DNA of 7,811 bases from Verrucomicrobia bacterium UBA3761 (GTDB taxonomy: Bacteria > Verrucomicrobiota > Kiritimatiellia > RFP12 > UBA1067), in the NCBI GenBank assembly GCA_002371135.1, contig DFGB01000070.1, positions 39,094-46,904 on the forward strand. The letters are read 5' to 3'. Shown here piece by piece: positions 6,481 through 7,811 of the stretch. Numbering within the stretch: position 1 is the first letter of the stretch; the number at the start of each line of letters is the position of its first letter. The position numbers were made by a program, and so were the translations under genes. A model generated the notes under the pieces. It was not told the origin of the DNA. It saw nothing but the letters and a program-made list of their open reading frames with translations, and made no database searches.

Positions 6481-6638
6481 TTCGATTGGTTCAAGCCTCT
6501 CGTTTTAACACAGAGGCACGGAAGAACAGAGGAACCCGAGAGAGAATTTTTCTATCTTCCGATTTTCGCTAAAACCTCTGTGAATCTCTGTCCCTCTGTC
6601 CCTCTGTGCCTCTGTGTTAAATAAGGAAGGCTTGAAGC
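6481..6638. repeat. Palindromic intergenic element, copy 2
   Basis: The left arm begins at 6505 (TTAACACAGAGGCACGG) and the right arm ends at 6620 (GTGCCTCTGTGTTAA). The outer 15 bases pair perfectly, and the next 13 pair with three mismatches. The right arm carries extra CCCTCTGT units, so it is longer than in copy 1. The left arm and loop (6505-6582) align directly with 3837-3913 of copy 1 with few differences. The outer flanks (6481-6522 and 6606-6638) match copy 1 only in inverted orientation. It lies between the DUF481 gene and the cobalamin-type radical SAM gene, downstream of the former, where its transcript could fold into a long hairpin. Confidence 0.92.
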
Positions 6639-6662
6639 AATAGAAAAATCGAAAAATTCTCT
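6639..6662. repeat. AT-rich outer flank of copy 2 (right)
   Basis: AATAGAAAAATCGAAAAATTCTCTC closes the element just before the DUF481 stop codon. The word GGGAGAGAATTTTTCGATTT, read on the minus strand, also occurs with a small insertion at the left border of copy 1 (3741-3763) and resembles GAGAGAATTTTC in the loops. It may mark the element's border. Confidence 0.6.
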
Positions 6663-6668
6663 CCCGGA

Positions 6669-7697
6669 TTACCACTTGTAGCCGAGTCCGAGGATGTAGC
6701 GGATGTCGCTGTGCTTGGTGTTGTCGCCGACCTTGGACTTGTAGTCCCACTCGATCTTGCCGATGAGCTGCCAGTTGGCGTGGAAGGCGTATGTCACGCC
6801 AAAGTCGGTGTCGAGCATGTAGTTGTCGCTCCACTCGTCGGCCTGAGGGAGATATTCGAGGTTGTGGATGAAATCGAGGCCTTCGACGGCGGCGATTTCC
6901 CACGTGAAGTGATGCGCATAGCGGAACGCGCCGTAGTCGTCGGATTCCATGTGGTCGTACTTCTCGCCGACGTACGACATGCCGAGTTCCTGGTTGAAGG
7001 ACATCTTGCCCGCGCCGAAGTCGCGCTTCTCGAACCACTGGTAGCCAAGGCCTGCGCCAAGCCTCCAGCGATATTCCAAATCCATGATGCGGTCGAACTC
7101 ATACTTGCCGTTGAGGTAGGTGTAGAACTTCTGCGACCAGAAGTGGTCTTCCTGCGCCTGAAGCTCGAAGCGCGAAGTATTCTTCTGCTTCGTCTGCTTG
7201 GAGTCGCCGGACTGGTCGAAGTAGTAGCCGACCGACGCGGTGAGCCTGTCCTTCTCCCACCTGCGCGAAGCGTTCGCGAGGATGGTGGCGGATTCGCCGA
7301 CCGTATTGCCGCGCGTCGCAGTGCCGGAGAGGTTCACGCTGCCTTCCCACTTCTCTTCCTTGGGGTCGACGGCCTTGACATGCGCCATGTCGAGGTCCTT
7401 GCGCACGTCGCCTTCGAAGTAAACGAGCTTGCCGTCTTCGACGGTGAGATACTGTTCGCTCTTCGTGTCGTCGAGATACTGGACGATGTGATTCTTCTCG
7501 CTTTCGAGCGAGGCGATCTTCTCAATGTCGATGACGACGTCGCCGACGTCCTCGGACTTGAACGCGAGTTTGCCGTCGCGAATGACATCCGCTTCGCCCG
7601 TGAGGAACGCGCCGGATTTGAACACGACCTTGTCGGCCATCGCCATCGTCGACACCGCGCACGCAAACAGCGCGGCCATCATAGTTTTAGTATGCAT
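6669..7697 (-). CDS. DUF481 family outer-membrane beta-barrel protein
   Basis: A 342-residue protein. Residues 1-21 form a signal peptide (MHTKTMMAALFACAVSTMAMA, likely cleaved before DK). Residues about 22-112 contain two similar beta-rich units with conserved SGAFLTGEADVIRDGKLAF and DGKLVYFEGDV patterns, usual ahead of DUF481. Residues about 113-342 consist of alternating amphipathic strands rich in Tyr, Trp, Phe and Gly (NLSGTATRGNTVGES, TASVGYYFDQSGDS, WRLGAGLGYQWFEK, YAFHANWQLIGKIEWDYKSK). The C-terminus ends YILGLGYKW; a terminal aromatic residue with alternating hydrophobics is the usual BAM-recognised barrel signal. The family (YdiY-like) is described as salt-induced or of unknown function, and I do not assign a substrate. 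The gene follows the best promoter in the window and has an A-rich leader without a Shine-Dalgarno sequence. A second ATG six codons in (7682) is possible but would shorten the signal peptide. Confidence 0.9.
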   Translation of the reverse strand: MHTKTMMAALFACAVSTMAMADKVVFKSGAFLTGEADVIRDGKLAFKSEDVGDVVIDIEKIASLESEKNHIVQYLDDTKSEQYLTVEDGKLVYFEGDVRKDLDMAHVKAVDPKEEKWEGSVNLSGTATRGNTVGESATILANASRRWEKDRLTASVGYYFDQSGDSKQTKQKNTSRFELQAQEDHFWSQKFYTYLNGKYEFDRIMDLEYRWRLGAGLGYQWFEKRDFGAGKMSFNQELGMSYVGEKYDHMESDDYGAFRYAHHFTWEIAAVEGLDFIHNLEYLPQADEWSDNYMLDTDFGVTYAFHANWQLIGKIEWDYKSKVGDNTKHSDIRYILGLGYKW

Positions 7698-7734
7698 ATT
7701 GTTGTTTTTTCGTTATTGAAAAAAGTTGCCGCAT

Positions 7735-7763
7735 ATTATAGCATTTGCAGTGCCAAGGGTCAA
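7735..7763 (-). promoter_or_regulatory. Sigma70-type promoter of the DUF481 gene
   Basis: On the minus strand TTGACC (7758-7763) is followed after exactly 17 bases by TATAAT (7735-7740). This is one mismatch from consensus with ideal spacing. Transcription would begin near 7728, giving a leader of about 30 bases that is A/T-rich (ACGAAAAAACAACAAT before the ATG) and has no Shine-Dalgarno sequence. An eight-T run lies roughly 55 bases upstream of the predicted start (7781-7788) and could act as a distal UP-like element. The rest of 7764-7811 holds nothing recognisable. Confidence 0.82.
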
Positions 7764-7811
7764 GGGGGGAGGAAACAGGCAAAAAAAAGTGTCGCGTGGA
7801 AAGCAAAAGCG

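Noticed and set aside
6441..6494. N-terminal extension MNQSNNRKTEQSKNRNLL of the cobalamin-type radical SAM protein
   Set aside because: The codons come from the AT-rich repeat and hairpin flank, and the conserved domain begins at MRVAIAYPP. The start at 6440 is preferred.
6288..6624. Plus-strand open frames over the second repeat spacer
   Set aside because: Their distinctive parts are translated CACAGAGG and CGATTT repeats; the remainder is antisense to the radical SAM gene.

Overview
The window is a chromosomal segment of a moderately GC-rich bacterium. All five genes lie on the minus strand. The gene set (a signal-peptide-bearing pectin/galactan glycoside hydrolase, a DUF481 outer-membrane barrel, radical SAM enzymes) indicates a Gram-negative organism. 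Together with leaders that lack Shine-Dalgarno sequences and repeat-rich spacers, it would fit the Verrucomicrobiota/Kiritimatiellota or a neighbouring PVC or Bacteroidota-like lineage. That placement is inference; no marker gene is present.

In transcription order (high to low coordinate): a near-consensus sigma70-type promoter (7735-7763) drives a DUF481 outer-membrane protein (6669-7697). A repeat-filled spacer follows (6441-6668), then a cobalamin-binding-type radical SAM protein with an unusual CX4CX2C cluster motif (4980-6440). A short spacer made of 20-nt tandem repeats (4891-4942) plus an inverted copy (4967-4985) comes next, then a PdxY/PdxK-type pyridoxal/pyridoxamine kinase (4040-4879). 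A second repeat-filled spacer (3741-4039) precedes a small TatD-associated-type radical SAM protein (3126-3740). Closely coupled to it is a large secreted enzyme that joins a GH105/GH88 unsaturated glycuronyl hydrolase to a GH35 beta-galactosidase (38-3088). Another repeat fragment (1-33) lies just past its stop.

No single pathway unites the genes. The GH105-GH35 fusion suggests rhamnogalacturonan or arabinogalactan use, and the DUF481 barrel is an envelope protein. The two radical SAM proteins and the B6 kinase look like cofactor or modification enzymes of unknown link to it. The most unusual DNA feature is a composite palindromic intergenic element present twice (about 3752-4016 and 6443-6662). 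It has AT-rich heptad-like arrays outside, CAAGCC-containing flanks, and a 28-bp arm hairpin around a conserved loop. Between the two copies the outer flanks are inverted, but the left arm and loop keep the same orientation, as if the hairpin core had flipped inside its flanks.
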